Assembly: GCA_001687465.1 (NCBI GenBank) | Contig: LVLI01000115.1 | Coordinates: 1 to 40,037, forward strand | From: Halocafeteria seosinensis | Lineage: Eukaryota; Sar; Bigyra; Bicosoecida | Reading direction: 5' to 3' | Length of the DNA stretch: 40,037 bases | In this document: in pieces, positions 19,250 to 30,700 of the stretch | Layout: every line of letters starts with the position of its first letter | Numbering within the stretch: position 1 is the first letter of the stretch | Program-made: the position numbers and the translations under genes | The notes under the pieces: model-generated | What the model was told of the DNA's origin: nothing | Seen by the model: the letters and a program-made list of their open reading frames with translations, nothing else | The model's database searches: none

Positions 19250-20010
19250 AGAACCATAACGTTGTTGGTGATATATGGTTTACCCTTGGTAAGGGTTGCG
19301 TAGCCTGCCTACTAGAAGCCTTGGACGTACACTGCGACACAAAGTAGATGATACATTCGCGAATGAAGTGTTGCAGGGATAAAGCTAACGATTGACTCGT
19401 GTTTTCCTTTTGTCGTGCTCAAATGTATTCAGATACCACAGTGTATACCCGCTGGGCTCTTGGACAGAGTTTCCTCTCGAAGGATATAGGACTTGGTTTG
19501 GTTCGGACCCTGGTTCATTGAAATTGATTAAAGGAATTAGGGTTCGTCCAAGAGAGAGAATACTTCGGGCTAAGTCAAAATGCGTTACTGCTATCAATGA
19601 GTTTTCGGAGATTCATCGATGAGTATCTGATGGGATCCACGTTCTCGCAAATTTTAAGTTGAGGTTACACCTGAGTATGTTATGACATGTATCAAGAATT
19701 CATAGTTCTCTTGACTAGCAGGCACATGATTCTTTTTTGATACCATAGTGGATGACATTTGTTCAATTTTCCTTAAAAATATTATGTGCTTCCAAGGAGT
19801 GGATCCATTCTCTTCTTGTTGTACTAGTTGTATGTTGTACAACCATTAGCGTACCTGGTAAGCCTTCTCGTCTGCCGGGCCCAACGCCTGGCCCGGCCGG
19901 GCCCACTACTCCTGAAGAAGCAGTCAAATGGTATTTAAAGAGTTTTGATGCGTAAATTTAGGTCGTTTACAGAGTCTACTGATCCCAATAATCGTGGTCA
20001 GTCATAGAGG
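19250..20010. other. Spacer with one possible small ORF
   Basis: 761 bp between the OCRL-like stop and the bL34m start. Apart from the possible small ORF at 19752-19955, nothing coding is supported. A GC-rich inverted block lies near 19876-19906 (GGGCCC, GGCCCGGCCGGGCCC). Confidence 0.5.
19752..19955 (+). CDS. Possible small secreted protein
   Basis: A 67-codon frame from an ATG at 19752. It has a hydrophobic stretch (HSLLVVLVVCCTTISV) that could be a signal or membrane segment, then a Pro/Gly-rich linker (PGPTPGPAGPTTPEE) and a short end, AVKWYLKSFDA. It sits directly upstream of bL34m with 55 bp between. No family is recognised. A GTAAGC within the linker codons could be a splice donor, so the reading may be wrong. 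Confidence 0.28.
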   Translation: MTFVQFSLKILCASKEWIHSLLVVLVVCCTTISVPGKPSRLPGPTPGPAGPTTPEEAVKWYLKSFDA

Positions 20011-20616
20011 ATGGCGCTAGCTTACCTGTTGCGTCCGAATCTGGCGCACGTCCGAAGGAAAGGCCCGTCTCTCCGCCGATGGACCTCCACTTCTGCCTCT
20101 ATTACAGGCGCAAATAGCCCTATTCCACCTCATATATGGGCCAATACTTCAACGACGATAGAAGGGAGTCATGTCCAGCAGAGAAGCCCCATTGCGTGGG
20201 ATATGGGATACTACAGAGGTAAGACAAGGCGTGCCAGTGGGAAGTCATTATCTGGACAATTGTCATTCATTGCCCTGTTTGCAGCATTAGATGGAGATAT
20301 ATGGGACAATGTCGATAATTTTTCTACTACAGACGAAGGAACATTCTCGCAGTTGTATGCGTCCAATGTAGCCATACAAGACATACTGAGGAAGGAAGAC
20401 ATGGAGCTGCCAACAACTGGCGCGACACCAATTACGATGGAGGAAATACCAGATGAAGAGGACATACCTAGCATACAAGCCGTGAAACGGGAATATCAAC
20501 CGAGCAATAAGAAGCGAAAAAGTAGACACGGATTTTTACAACGACAGAAAACAAAAGGTGGACGACGAGTACTGAATCGGAGACGAAAAAAGGGCAGATG
20601 GTTCCTCAGCGTTTGA
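20011..20616 (+). CDS. Mitochondrial ribosomal protein bL34m
   Basis: One exon of 201 residues. The last 45 are a clear bL34: [20 protein letters not shown], then [16 protein letters not shown]. This matches the bacterial KRTYQPSxxxRKRxHGF...GRxVLxRRRxKGR core, which binds 23S-type rRNA near the exit tunnel. The N-terminus [18 protein letters not shown] followed by LRRWTS is rich in Arg and Ser and lacks acids, a typical mitochondrial presequence. About 125 further residues precede the core, including an acidic stretch ([12 protein letters not shown]). Bacterial bL34 is about 45 residues in all, so the extension is long. A plastid target cannot be excluded, but the presequence looks mitochondrial. 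Its 3' end faces that of IFT74, only 43 bp between stop codons, so the transcripts must overlap or end very tightly. Confidence 0.87.
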   Translation: MALAYLLRPNLAHVRRKGPSLRRWTSTSASITGANSPIPPHIWANTSTTIEGSHVQQRSPIAWDMGYYRGKTRRASGKSLSGQLSFIALFAALDGDIWDNVDNFSTTDEGTFSQLYASNVAIQDILRKEDMELPTTGATPITMEEIPDEEDIPSIQAVKREYQPSNKKRKSRHGFLQRQKTKGGRRVLNRRRKKGRWFLSV

Positions 20617-20659
20617 AAGGGGTATGTGCGAGTAGCTGTGTTACTATTCATTTGAGAGA

Positions 20660-23161
20660 TTAATACGGTGCTGCTGAGATGCTAGGGGTGACTCTCGCCT
20701 GAGCCTCCTGGATTTGTTGGTTCACTTGCCGAGCAAGCCCAAGCACTTCTTCCTTGACACTCTGATATTCACTGTCCTTTCCTTTGCTAGCAATGTCTGT
20801 GAATGAGTCAGAGGATAATAGTTCCACAATCTGATCTCGACGACCACCACCCCAGGTACTTACACTCTTTTAATGTGTATATAGACTGTTCGTAATGTTT
20901 CAGCTTCTTCTCTTGGTTTTCTAAAGCACGAGCCGTGGTGTTCGATTCTAGCTGACTTGAAGCTCTCTCGTATTCCTTCTCCAACTCGTGAACTTGCTGG
21001 CGAAGTCTATCTCTTCTGGTCGTATACTCATTTCTTTTTTCTTCTAATGTCTGATCATACATCGAGAACAAGTTGAATTAGTCCCATGTCGTTCAGCATT
21101 CATACGCAAGTAAAGAAGTCCCCATACCTCCTTAATGGCTTCATGCTGTTGTTTAAGGTTTTCGGTATCTTCAAACTTGCCCATACTATCCTGTAAGTAT
21201 AAAAATTGTTACAGACTTGCTCCAGTAACGCCACTGAAAAGTCACTCCTGGCTGCACTTACTTCCATGATCTGCATCTTCTCTTTGAGGTTTGCCAATTC
21301 CTGTGTGATCTTCTCGTCCAGAGAATTAATCTTTTCGAGTTCCGCTTGTCGTTTTTGATGTTCCTGAATCAAGTAAAATGAAGAAAATTACCAGTAAAGA
21401 TCCCGATGGGACCGATTCAGTTTTGCAAACTTACATCCTCCAGTCTTTGCTGAGTAGTCTTGCTGTGCCCAAGTTCCTTTTCTTTTTCCTTTAGGTCTTC
21501 GCCCATTTCTTGTGCTTCATTGACACTGTAGAGCCGGGAGCCGACATATTAAACCATGTAAAAGGTTCTCAACCTCGAGAAACGTTTACATACTCTGGCA
21601 TATTCGCCTCCCTATTGATTCCAGTAGAAATGTGTTCGAGTAGAGCGACGACGGTTTCCTTAGTCTTGCTTTGTTCCGACAATTCTTTGTCCCGCATTTC
21701 AGGAAAGCGGTCAATGAACTCGGTCATTTCTTGATCTCGTTTGTATAATGTCTCGTATTTTTGAGAGTCTCCAGCATCACCTTTCCGGGCTTCAATGTCT
21801 TGCGAAAGCTCTTGAGAAATTTTCTTCTTGGATTCTACACTTTCTCTCAAAGAAGCCAATTCGTTGTCCAGTTCCTGTCACACTCGGAGATCACCAATGA
21901 CACTTGCCACGTTACGCAATTATCTGAGTATTAGGAAAGCTCACCTTAATCGTTTCTGTGTCTTCCTTAACTTTGTCTAATAATCTCTGTCGAGCTTGTT
22001 GAGGATCCATATTTGTTGCCTCGAGTTCACGTTGATAGGCCTGTTCATCTCGCTTCAATGATTCGTAGCGTCGCATAAGCCGAGCATATTCCTCTCGATT
22101 CTTGTCCCCTTGAAGCTGCTGCTCATACTGATCAATTTGTGAATTCAGTTTCTCGAGCTCGTCCTGCAAGTTGGTAATACGTAGATGTGCAGTCATGTCT
22201 AAGACCAACTCCGCAATTCTATACGCACCTGGAGTTCACCAATTTTTTGTCGCGACTGTTTGTTCTGTTCGACATAACGCTGATACGTGTTCTGTTTCTC
22301 CGACGGGAGAGAATGTAGTTTTTCATCAGCTTGTTTGCGAAGCTGCTTGTGGCAGAGGCATGCGAAAGTCAAGAGCAGGACAGCAACCTATGCAAGGAGA
22401 ATAGAACATACCTCTTCGATTTGAGACTCTAACCGCTCAATACCTTTTTCACGCTCTTGTCGTTCCATAAAGATGCCGTCGATCTCTCGGGCATCCTCCT
22501 GATTCCGTTGCTTTAGGTTCTGGCGAAAACGAAACAAAAACACACACAGTTCAATAGTGTCGTCGCGGAACCGTTTGTACCATTCAACACATACTTCTAG
22601 GTAATTATTCACTTCACTTGGGTCCACATTTGTGCGCAATTTATCCATGGCCAAATTGTAATCGGCCAGTTCGCCCTCCAAATTACGCACTTCCTTGGAT
22701 AAACTCTCATATTTCCGGTCTAGCTGCAGGGTTCAAATCATTTGGATGAGACGCCTCAAAGCCCTAACGTAGGCATCATTGAGAGTGAGAGCTCTTACCT
22801 GTTGCTGTTGGGACTCTTCCTTCTTTCTGCGCTCTGCTTCTGACTGTAGTTTCTGTATTTCTGTCTGTAATTCCCCCATTTTCGTCCGTAAGAGCCCCAA
22901 ATAATAGCTCACATCCTGCACTTGGCGGCCTTTTCCAGCGCTCGCTGTCCGTAATCCAGCCATCCCCTGTTGAGTGACAGGCCGATCGGCAATATTCACG
23001 TTCGTATTGAGACCCACACCGCCATAATTCACCTCCTGTTGACCTGTAGCGAGTCTTCCTGAACCAGGTCTCATCCCCGAAGCTGGCGTCGCATTGCCCG
23101 TTCCTGGACGTTGGCCTCCTCCATATCCACGAGACGATACCGGTCGATGCATGGACGACAT
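20660..23161 (-). CDS. IFT74: Intraflagellar transport protein IFT74
   Basis: Eleven exons: 23161-22799, 22723-22595, 22519-22412, 22345-22229, 22163-21945, 21874-21594, 21525-21435, 21363-21262, 21190-21128, 21050-20864 and 20796-20660. They sum to 599 codons (598 residues), close to the usual 600. The N-terminal 70 residues are Gly/Arg/Ser-rich and basic (RPVSSRGYGGGQRPGTG), the tubulin-binding tail that acts with the IFT81 CH domain. The remainder is coiled coil, with family landmarks YYLGLLRTKMGELQ, DRKYESLSKEVRNLEGELAD, NLALDKLRT-like NLAMDKLRT and a final EYIASKGKDSEYQ. IFT74 pairs with IFT81 in the IFT-B core and is needed for cilium assembly, so this cell builds cilia. Introns are 65-77 bp. 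The fourth exon may start at 22345 or 22342 (AAG|CAG or CAG|CTT). Confidence 0.95.
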
Positions 23162-24711
23162 GCCTCTCGCTTATATCACACAAGAGCGCACTGGGTGCAT
23201 GAACGAAAAACAACAACCCACCTGTGTTACAGCGTATACCAGCTTAACGGTTGTTACTCGGCCTTCCTGGAATTCAAAGCCGGCCCGATTTGTGACAGTC
23301 GCACTGTTAGCGACTGAACCAATTTACTGTGCTCTGCCAAGCAGTGCCAGTGCGTCGTTGTTTGTTGGGAAAACAGTATTAGAAAAGAGTGGAACAAGTT
23401 GTCTAGAATCAGTGAGCATGGATCCAAATTACTCACTGGTCGCTCCACTGTATCAGTGACCAGTGTGTATTGCTTCCACCAGAAATAGTCTAGTCTACAT
23501 GCCACGCTAGCTCATGAGGTGGAAATACTTCCCCAAATCGCTCAAGCATCCTTATGATCTTCGCGTGGTAGTGGCACATACCTACAAGCGTTATTAACTT
23601 AATAGACAGCTAGAAGCTGCAGGGCTCCTGCAGCAGGAGCTTGGCCAACTAACCAAACAGACTAATCAAGAGCTCTTCACCTCCTTAGTGCACCAACAAG
23701 AACCCGCTGCTTTCATGGTATTCCTCTTTAGGGCCTTCGGGAGTTCAGAAACATGCAAAACAGCTTCTAGATTTCCCTTCATTTTGTGGTCAGTGCGATG
23801 CTGGACGCCCCTGGCGGCGCACTACATGCTCAAGGTCCAAGTGTCTTCTTGGAGTTCCAACGATTTACCTTATAACAGTCACTGCTGTATGAAAATTAGC
23901 TCAGAGCTTGCCCTCGTTTCTACTCATTGAAGCTCAATCCACTGGACACTCCACGATAATACGGCCACACGAAGGCTGGAGACACTTAGTCCGCATTCCT
24001 ATCGCTCTTCGCAGTGCTCCAGATCATCGGCTCATCGATGATTCGATATCGAATGCATGCAATGTGTAAGCCCACATTGTTGGAATACTGAAGCTCATGA
24101 GCAGGTGTGTTCTCGCGGACTTTTTGGTCCAGACTCCAGGCTCCGGATTTGAAGTCTTGAACTTGCTTCTTCGAAGCTCAGCCTCCGAACCTTCGATCTA
24201 TCGAAAGCAGTCACTAATGCCCAGTCTGTCGGACTCTGTACTACTGTTGCTGCCAAATGTGGTGCGTGAGCCAACGCGATGTTCATTAGGAGTAATGTTG
24301 CAGGGTACGCTTAATATCACCCTTGAGAGCACAGAGTTGAAGACTTGAAGTTTCTAGAACGCGTTCGTCCTGGGCAACTGCACCGAAACGGCTCACAAGC
24401 TTCGTTGCACACCTTTTCGGTTGGCCCCCTTTACTTTCCCTGCTACTATGCCACCTCATGCTTTTTGCTAACTCCAAGGGGGTAGCCTGTTCCGTTGCTG
24501 CCGGAAGGCAATGTTCTTTAGTGAACATAGAAGTAATTTGTCGACGGAATTGTCGGGTCTCAAGATAATTCGTCCTTTCAAACAGTGTTTACATTGTGTG
24601 GAAGCAAGCGAGCTATCTTCGTCACGTCCAGCGTGTAATACTGGAAGCAAACGGAAGCTCAAAAGAGCAAAAAGGTTCACTATTCTCTGAGTCTGACGAA
24701 GAATCCCCAGC
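23162..24711. other. Intergenic; no supported gene
   Basis: 1.55 kb between the divergent IFT74 and giant Cys-rich genes. Only short frames occur, without domains. A near-palindrome, GCTCCTGCAGCAGGAGC, lies at about 23625-23641. Promoters for both flanking genes are expected here. Confidence 0.5.
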
Positions 24712-27700
24712 ATGGTTAACACGAAGTATACCTTACTGCTCGTGTTGGGAGCGCTATTCTTGCTTACTCTTCCCGATGCCGAGGCAAGAAGGTGTCGTTG
24801 TGGGAGGTATAAATCCCGATCTCGGAGGTGCTCTTGGAGTTGGTGGGGACGGTGTTGGAACTACAGATATGTTACAACTTGTCGTAGTTGTAGCGCGGGC
24901 CAGTATAGCAGTTATTGGAGTAACTCATGCCGTAATTGTGGCCCTGGTCGTTACTCGTCACGTTCCCGATCGTGTAGTTGTCGCACATGCAATTGGGGCC
25001 GCTATTCGAGCGGGCGTAGAAACCGTGGATGCAAGACCTGCAACGCAGGAAAATACGCAAATAGCATTTCCAGAGCTCGAGGATGCAGAAACTGTCCCGC
25101 GGGTAGATATGGGACATCGTCCAGACAGTGGAGAGTGAATGCTTGCAGAAGTTGTGGCTCGGGAAGGTATTCCAATGCTGGTTCAAGAGGATGTCGGAGC
25201 TGTAACTGGGGAAAGTAAGCTCTAACTGTCTGGACAAGGATACACAGAAAGTAAACCGTTCACTCACCACACTTTTTGCCACTACAGGTATGCCTCCGGC
25301 AACAGAAACTCTTCGTGTAAAAAGTGTCAACGTACGTTTAGCGTTGTACCTGGCAACTTTGAGCTTACACTTACATTGAACGGTTTGCAGCCGGTCGTGC
25401 GCATCGAAGAAACCGCCAAACAAGTTGTCCTACCTGTAATGTGGGCAGATATGCTAGTGGATACGGAAACTCATGGTTCGTTTCGCTTTTCCTCGAGATG
25501 GGTGTGGAACGGCAACCGTTCAAGTATTTCCTGCAGGTGTAGAGGTTGTAAGGCAGGAAGATACGCCTCACGCCGCGGTCAGAGTGGCTGCAGATGGTGT
25601 AACTACGGGCGATATTCTTCGTATGCCTCCCGATACTGTAGGAACTGTCCAGCTGGACGATACCTCCCCTTTCGAGGGACGCGCATCAACAACTGCAGGA
25701 ACTGTCAAAAAGGCAGATACCAACAAAGTGGGGGACAACGCTCTTGCCGGCTCTGTCCGAAAGGGAGATACAACCCACGCACTCGACAGAGAAACATTAA
25801 TGCATGTACGTCAAGAGGCCTTATTCAAAAGGAGATGGCGTACTAATTAAAACTGTAATGCAGGTCGCAATTGTCCGAAGGGCAAGTTTTACCCATCGTC
25901 TGGAGGTAAGTGATTGCTTAGTCCAACCTTTGCAGAGTACTAATTATCACAAGAACATCAATCTGTGGTTCATATCTGCAGCTACCTCTTCCAGTATGTA
26001 CTAAGATCTTCGAAAATGCAGCACATACCTTCATTTGACAAGTTAGAACCATACAGGGTCCTGCAAATGGTGTGGCTACGGAAAATACAACAACAAATGG
26101 GGCCAAAGTGGTTGTAGAAACTGCCCGGCTGGTCAACATCAGAATGGTAAAGGGCAAAGAGGTATGTAAGAGTAACATAGAGAAAAATTGCAGTCAACAT
26201 CCCATCAGAAGTACGTTTACAGGATGTCGGAATTGCAATACGGGGAAGTTCCAGCATAAATCAGGCCAAAAATGGTAATGTCATGACAAGCCAAATAAGG
26301 CACAGAAAAAAAAAAAAATAATAAAAATGACACGCTTGTGTTAATGCAGGTGTCGCAATTGTCCGAGAGGAAGGTCTTCCTCCAGCAAAGCAAGGGGTTG
26401 CTTCAAATGCCCCGCGGGACAATACAATAGCAACTATGGGTCAACTTGCAAGTCTTGTAACTCCCATCGGTTCTCGGCTCCGGGGTGGTCCTCGTGTAAA
26501 CGATGTACAAGTGAACCCGCTATACGCCGCATGGATACTAATAGCCGTTCTAAACCATCCAAACCGGCGATTAAGCAGTGTCCCGATTTTTGTAAAGGGA
26601 ACAACTATATGCACAACTTCGGCGATTGTAGATCATGCCCCCAGGGGACCAAGCCAAAAGGAAATCGCCGAGGCTGTGTTCGCATAAAAAATGGTTGCCC
26701 TGCAGGAAGATATACATATAGAAGAGAGAATGGAATCATCGAGTTATGGGAATGTAGAAGTTGTCCGAGTGGACAAACCAGCAGAAAAGGGGCGACTAAG
26801 AGGAGTGACTGTTTTGTCGACAACTGTAGTGCTGGCAAGTACAAATCTGGAAGTCAATGTGTCAGTTGTCCATCTGGCAAGTACCAGTCAACTTCTCACA
26901 AAGGAACCAGTTGTAGCGGTGTCTGCCCTACAGGAAGGTTTGGAAGAGGCCGTGGGAAGACGAGCTTGTCCAGTGCCTGTTCTGCCTGTCCAAGTGGACA
27001 GTATAACGGAAACACGGGAAGTTCTTCGTCTGCGGCTTGCAAGTCTTGTAGTGCCGGGCAGTACTCTTCTTCTTCCAGCCGTAGTTGCTCCAGATGTGAC
27101 AGCGGTAAGGTTCAGAGTGACAGCGGAAGCTCTTCATGCCGTAGCTGCCCCAGAGGGACAGTAAGCAATAATGAAAGGACTCTCTGTGAAGTCCGCTCGT
27201 GTTCAAAAGGGGAACGGCTGAAAACGGTGGGCCACTATGAAACTTGTGCAAAATGCTCCAGTGGGAAATACAGGCCAAACAGTGGGAAGTATGGCAGTTG
27301 CATATCTTGCCCGGCTAACTCTCAATCTGGCAGTGGCTCCAGTACTTGCCGTTGCCAAGCAGGGTATAAGCAGAACAGCTGGAGGTTGCTCTTCGAGGAC
27401 GTAAAGAATCCAGTGGCCACTCGAGAGCTGGAGGGGAAAGACCAGGAGCTATCATCTCAAGATTTTATCAAAATGCTTACTGATCAGTGTCTTCAGGGAT
27501 CTGGTGAAGCTTGCCAAATGAATCAAGCACTGCAAAATACAACACTCCCAGTTGCGGTTCACTACATTGACGGGAACAGGACCTACGCTCATCACTCACT
27601 CTCAGGAAGAAACCTAATACCTTCAAAAGCTCGTGGACTAGCTCCCAGCTGTAGTCGATGTCCGAGTGGGCAAGTGCAACCGGACGAAGGAAAAACTTCA

Positions 27701-30700
27701 TGTAAAACATGCCCCTCCGGTTCGAGTCCAAATAATCAACGTACATTCTGTTCCCTGTCAGGTAATTGTGGGAAGGGGCAAAGGTACAATAAGGGTAGCT
27801 ATTTCGAGCACTGTGTCGATTGTGCCGCTGGCAGGTATCAGTCGCAGACCAATCACAGGAATAGTAAATGTACGGAATGCCCCTCCGGAAAAGAGTCGTC
27901 AAAGGGAAGCTCGTTCTGTATTCCTCAAAGGTGTAGCTCTGGAACGCGCTATGAAGCCACTAGTCGACAGTGTGTATCTTGTCCGGATGGCCAAATTAAG
28001 CCGAATGCTCATACACGCGAAACAGCATGTACAGCTTGCCCTGTTGGCAAGTGGAGTAATTCCGATAAGACGCAATGCACCACCTGTCCAGCAGGTAAGA
28101 AACGTGGAAATGGGGACAGAGGCTGCATTGCCTGTGAATCTGGGTTCTTTTCCAACAGTGGCTCTTCGAGCTGCCGTGCCTGCGGGATCGGACTGTACGG
28201 AAGTGGAAATGATAGAAGCAGTGAAGCGTCAGCGTGTGAACGATGCAATGCTGGGAAGGTGAACCCTAAGGAAGGGCAAAGTGGAGAAGGATCGTGTAAA
28301 TCATGCCCTGCTGGCAAGTGGAGCGATTCCGACAATAGACGATGCGTATCATGCGAAGCTGGAGAGTATCAAAGCTCAACAGGTTGCGAGACATGCACTT
28401 CCGGTACATGGTCCAACGAGGAGGCTACGTCCTGTACGAGTTGTCGAGCTGGAAAGTATGGACGAGGTGATGGGAAGACAAGCGAAAATGATGGTTGTGC
28501 ATCGTGTCCCGCGGGAAGAGTATCCGCTTCTAGCGGAGCCACGTCTCTGAGCTCTTGTACGGAGTGCGGGACTGGGAAGTGGAGTAACAGTGATAATACG
28601 AAGTGCACGTCCTGTACACCGGGACGCTTCTCCGACGACGACACTAACGGATGCAGGCAGTGCCCTTCTGGAAAGTATTCAACCTCTTCCGGTGCCTCCA
28701 CGTGCGATGTTTGTAGTGCCGGAAAGTATGGGACCGGAGCGGGAAAAGATAGCGAAGCCGTTGCTTGTACTTCATGCCCGAGTGGATCTATCAGTCAAGC
28801 TGAAGGAGCCACGTCCTCTAGCACATGCTCGTCATGCCCGGCGGGACAATGGACCTCCGGATCTAGTCGGACCTCCTGTCAGAACTGTCCAGCCGGAACG
28901 AAACAAACAGAAGAGGGATGCGTTACCTGTGGGAAAGGAACATATGCAGGAGCTGGAAAAACAAGTTGCACTGAATGCGTCCTTGGAAAGTACAACCCCT
29001 CCACAGAATCAGCATCAGAAAGCAGCTGTCGGTCGTGTCCAGCTGGGAAGAAGGGGACGAAGAAGGGGGCAACGTCGGAGAATGACTGCGAAGCCTGTCC
29101 GTCAGGGTGGTGGAGCGATAATAGAAATGCACGATGCGTTGCTTGCAGTCGTGGGCAGTACCAGACGTCTTCTGGGTGCCAACAGTGTGGAGCAGGAAAG
29201 TACAACGACAACTTTGCTTCCACGAGCTGCAAGAGTTGTCCAGCAGGGACCAGTTCTTCTACAGTGGGAGCCACCTCAGAGAGTACCTGTACTCCTTGCC
29301 CAGAGGGTCAATGGGCCGATGCCGGCAGCAGTGAATGTAAACCTTGTAGTGCTGGACAATATAGGAGCTTAGACATGAATAGTGGCTGCACAGCGTGTTC
29401 TAAAGGCCGCTACGCTGACAGCCCCGGAGCTTCTGCTTGCAAAGCTTGTTCAAAAGGCAAAGTGGGTACAACGGAAGGAGCTTCTTCCTCCTCAAGTTGT
29501 TCCGCATGCGCTGCGGGGACTATAGCTGCTGTTGAGGGTCTCACAACCTGCAGTACTTGCCCAGCTGGTACATTTCAAGAGAAGGAAGGGGGATCTACTT
29601 GCGCTTCATGCTCTGCTGGTTATTATTCCTCCTCTGCTGGTAGCACGAGCTGTGTTGCCTGCAAGTCCGGGACGATCTCAAGCAGTGACGGAGCAACCCA
29701 ATGCACAGACTGTCCCGCCGGAACTGCTCAAGGAGGAACAGCACAAGCGACTTGCAGCGTATGTTCCCCTGGTTTGTATTCTTCCTCTACAGGTAGTGTC
29801 GAATGCGTTGCCTGTCCTGCGGGAAAGATAACAACTAGCGAAGGAAAAACAACTTGCGAAGAGTGCCCCGCTGGAACAGCGCAAAACAAAGAAGGGCAAT
29901 CCAGCTGTTCCACGTGTGAATCGGGTTTCTATTCCGCGAACGCGGGGAGCGCTTCCTGTCTTGCTTGTAATGCAGGAAAATTTGCTTCCAGTTCTGGAGA
30001 AACTACATGTAAAGTTTGTCCGAAAGGGACTGCCCAAAGCGAAAGCGGTAAATCTAGCTGTAGTTCTTGTTCCGCTGGTTTCTACGCGGGTTCAGTGGGT
30101 AGCACAGCTTGTGTAGCTTGCGAGGCAGGAACCATTTCGGACGAAGAGGAATCCAGTAAGTGCATGATGTGCCCAGCAGGTACAGCACAAGGAAGCGAAG
30201 GGCAATCAGCATGTACTGTCTGCTCTGCGGGTTTGTATGCCTCTTCGGAAGGGAGTACTGAATGTACGGAGTGTGCAGCAGGGAAGATCTCCGCCACGAA
30301 TGGGGAAACAGGTTGTACTGAGTGCGAAGTAGGGACCTCTCAAGGCAAACAAGGACAAGCAAGCTGCGATGTCTGTTCGCCAGGATATTATGCAGCCAGT
30401 ATGGGAAGTAGTGTTTGCTCTGCATGCGAGGCCGGAAGTATATCTTCCTCTGAAGGCGAATCACAGTGCACCGAATGCCCGGCAGGAACGTTTCAGAGCC
30501 AAGAAGCTCAATCGAGTTGTCGCCTTTGCTCCGCTGGCTTCTATGGCTCCAAGGCGGGATTGCAGCAATGTTCGGAGTGTGCCGCTGGTAAAGTATCTGC
30601 TTCTGAAGGACAGACAGAATGTGACGAGTGTTCAGCTGGCACTTACTCCAGTTCCACTACTGTATGCACAGATTGCCCTGTGGGATATGCTGTGGCCGAA

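Noticed and set aside
23625-23641. GCTCCTGCAGCAGGAGC inverted repeat as a terminator or operator
   Set aside because: A single short palindrome in a eukaryotic spacer with no U-run or second copy; no function can be supported.
24872-25423. 183-codon ORF on the minus strand
   Set aside because: It is antisense to well-supported exons of the giant Cys-repeat gene and reflects its repetitive codons.
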